Positions 7,214-7,529 of a DNA stretch of 7,529 nucleotides are shown here, in pieces (position 1 is the stretch's first letter; each line of letters opens with the position of its first letter). The position numbers were made by a program, and so were the translations under genes. The notes below the pieces were generated by a model, which saw nothing but the letters and a program-made list of their open reading frames with translations, was not told where the DNA came from and ran no database searches. This DNA comes from an uncultured Propionibacteriaceae bacterium. GTDB lineage: Bacteria; Actinomycetota; Actinomycetes; Propionibacteriales; Propionibacteriaceae. The stretch lies in the NCBI GenBank assembly GCA_937859105.1, contig CALMAD010000425.1, positions 1-7,529 on the forward strand, written 5' to 3'.

Positions 7214-7529
7214 GTGACCAAGCTGTTCCCAGGGCGCGCCTGGCACGCCCGCACCGTCGTGATCGACGACCCCGGCGCGTTGGATCGCTACCTCTCGGAC
7301 GCCGCCGACGTCGCCTGGCTGCGCCAGGGTGACGGCGTCGTGGGCCTCGGGGTGGCCGACCAGGTCTCCGTCGGCGATCCCGCGGGGGCTCAGGCGTGGT
7401 GGAGCGAGTTCAGTGAGTCCATCGAGCACGAGACCGAGCTCGTCGGCGAGTGGGGGGTCGGGCCGCTCGCGTTCGCGTCGTTCGCCTTCGACCCCGCGGC
7501 GCCCGGCGCCCGCCCGGTCGCGATCGCCC
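7214..7529 (+). CDS. menF: Isochorismate synthase (MenF-type), N-terminal part, cut by window edge
   Basis: The frame beginning with GTG at 7214 is open to the window end and gives 105 residues (MTKLFPGRAW, then later WLRQGDGVVGLGVADQ and GPLAFASFAFDP). The W-L-R-x-G-D-G-x-V-G-x-G segment at about residues 35-46 and the G-P-x-A-F-x-S-F-A-F-D segment at about 83-93 match the N-terminal region of chorismate-utilising enzymes of the MenF/EntC isochorismate synthase type. These enzymes convert chorismate to isochorismate at the head of menaquinone or siderophore synthesis. The catalytic C-terminal domain lies outside the window, so MenF cannot be separated from EntC or other chorismate enzymes on residues alone. 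The neighbouring quinone-linked genes favour MenF. The gene is divergent from the reductase-nuo run, with 138 bp between start codons. Confidence 0.75.
   Translation, partial: MTKLFPGRAWHARTVVIDDPGALDRYLSDAADVAWLRQGDGVVGLGVADQVSVGDPAGAQAWWSEFSESIEHETELVGEWGVGPLAFASFAFDPAAPGARPVAIA

Noticed and set aside
7199..7429. Minus-strand 76-codon open frame
   Set aside because: It is the antisense shadow of the menF-like N-terminus; no motif or ribosome binding site supports it.
1..7529. CRISPR array, insertion sequence, prophage or other new system
   Set aside because: No direct-repeat array, transposase, integrase or terminal repeats were seen. Apart from the 7076-7213 promoter region, the window is filled by recognised housekeeping genes.

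Overview
The window is high-GC DNA carrying a tightly packed minus-strand gene run plus the start of one divergent plus-strand gene. The proteins point to an actinobacterium (Actinomycetota). NuoF, NuoD and NuoE have actinobacterial-style sequence, GTG starts are frequent, and the quinone-linked genes next to the operon imply menaquinone. I cannot name the genus; the assignment rests on remembered family sequences, not on a search.

Layout, read in the direction of minus-strand transcription (right to left). A FAD-dependent geranylgeranyl-reductase-family oxidoreductase (7075-5789) is followed after 28 bp by nuoA (5760-5401). Then come nuoB (5387-4833), nuoC (4836-3961), nuoD (3964-2600), nuoE (2603-1824), nuoF (1827-445) and the first 149 codons of nuoG (448 to the window edge). 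From nuoB to nuoG every junction is a 4-base ATGA or GTGA stop/start overlap, and each downstream start has a Shine-Dalgarno-like sequence inside the preceding gene. No terminator-like hairpin is seen between any of these genes, so the reductase and nuo genes are probably one transcript.

On the right, positions 7076-7213 form a divergent promoter region. Each direction has a plausible TANNNT -10 element. On the plus strand, a GTG at 7214 opens a protein whose first 105 residues resemble the N-terminus of MenF-type isochorismate synthase. Its -10-like box sits so close to the start codon that a leaderless mRNA is likely.

Together the genes describe menaquinone-linked respiration. MenF makes isochorismate, the first committed intermediate of classical menaquinone synthesis. 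The reductase plausibly saturates part of an isoprenoid chain, possibly the menaquinone tail as MenJ does. NuoA-G are parts of proton-pumping NADH:quinone oxidoreductase (complex I): NuoEFG form the NADH-oxidising module, NuoBCD the quinone-facing connecting module, and NuoA belongs to the membrane arm. The rest of nuoG and nuoH-N would lie beyond position 1.

This is a conserved housekeeping region, and I see no sign of a new system, a mobile element or a CRISPR array. The points worth checking are the quinone-gene linkage, the leaderless menF promoter, an Asp-to-Glu change at the NuoD quinone site, the N-terminal extension of NuoC, and a tRNA T-arm look-alike in the NuoF tail.
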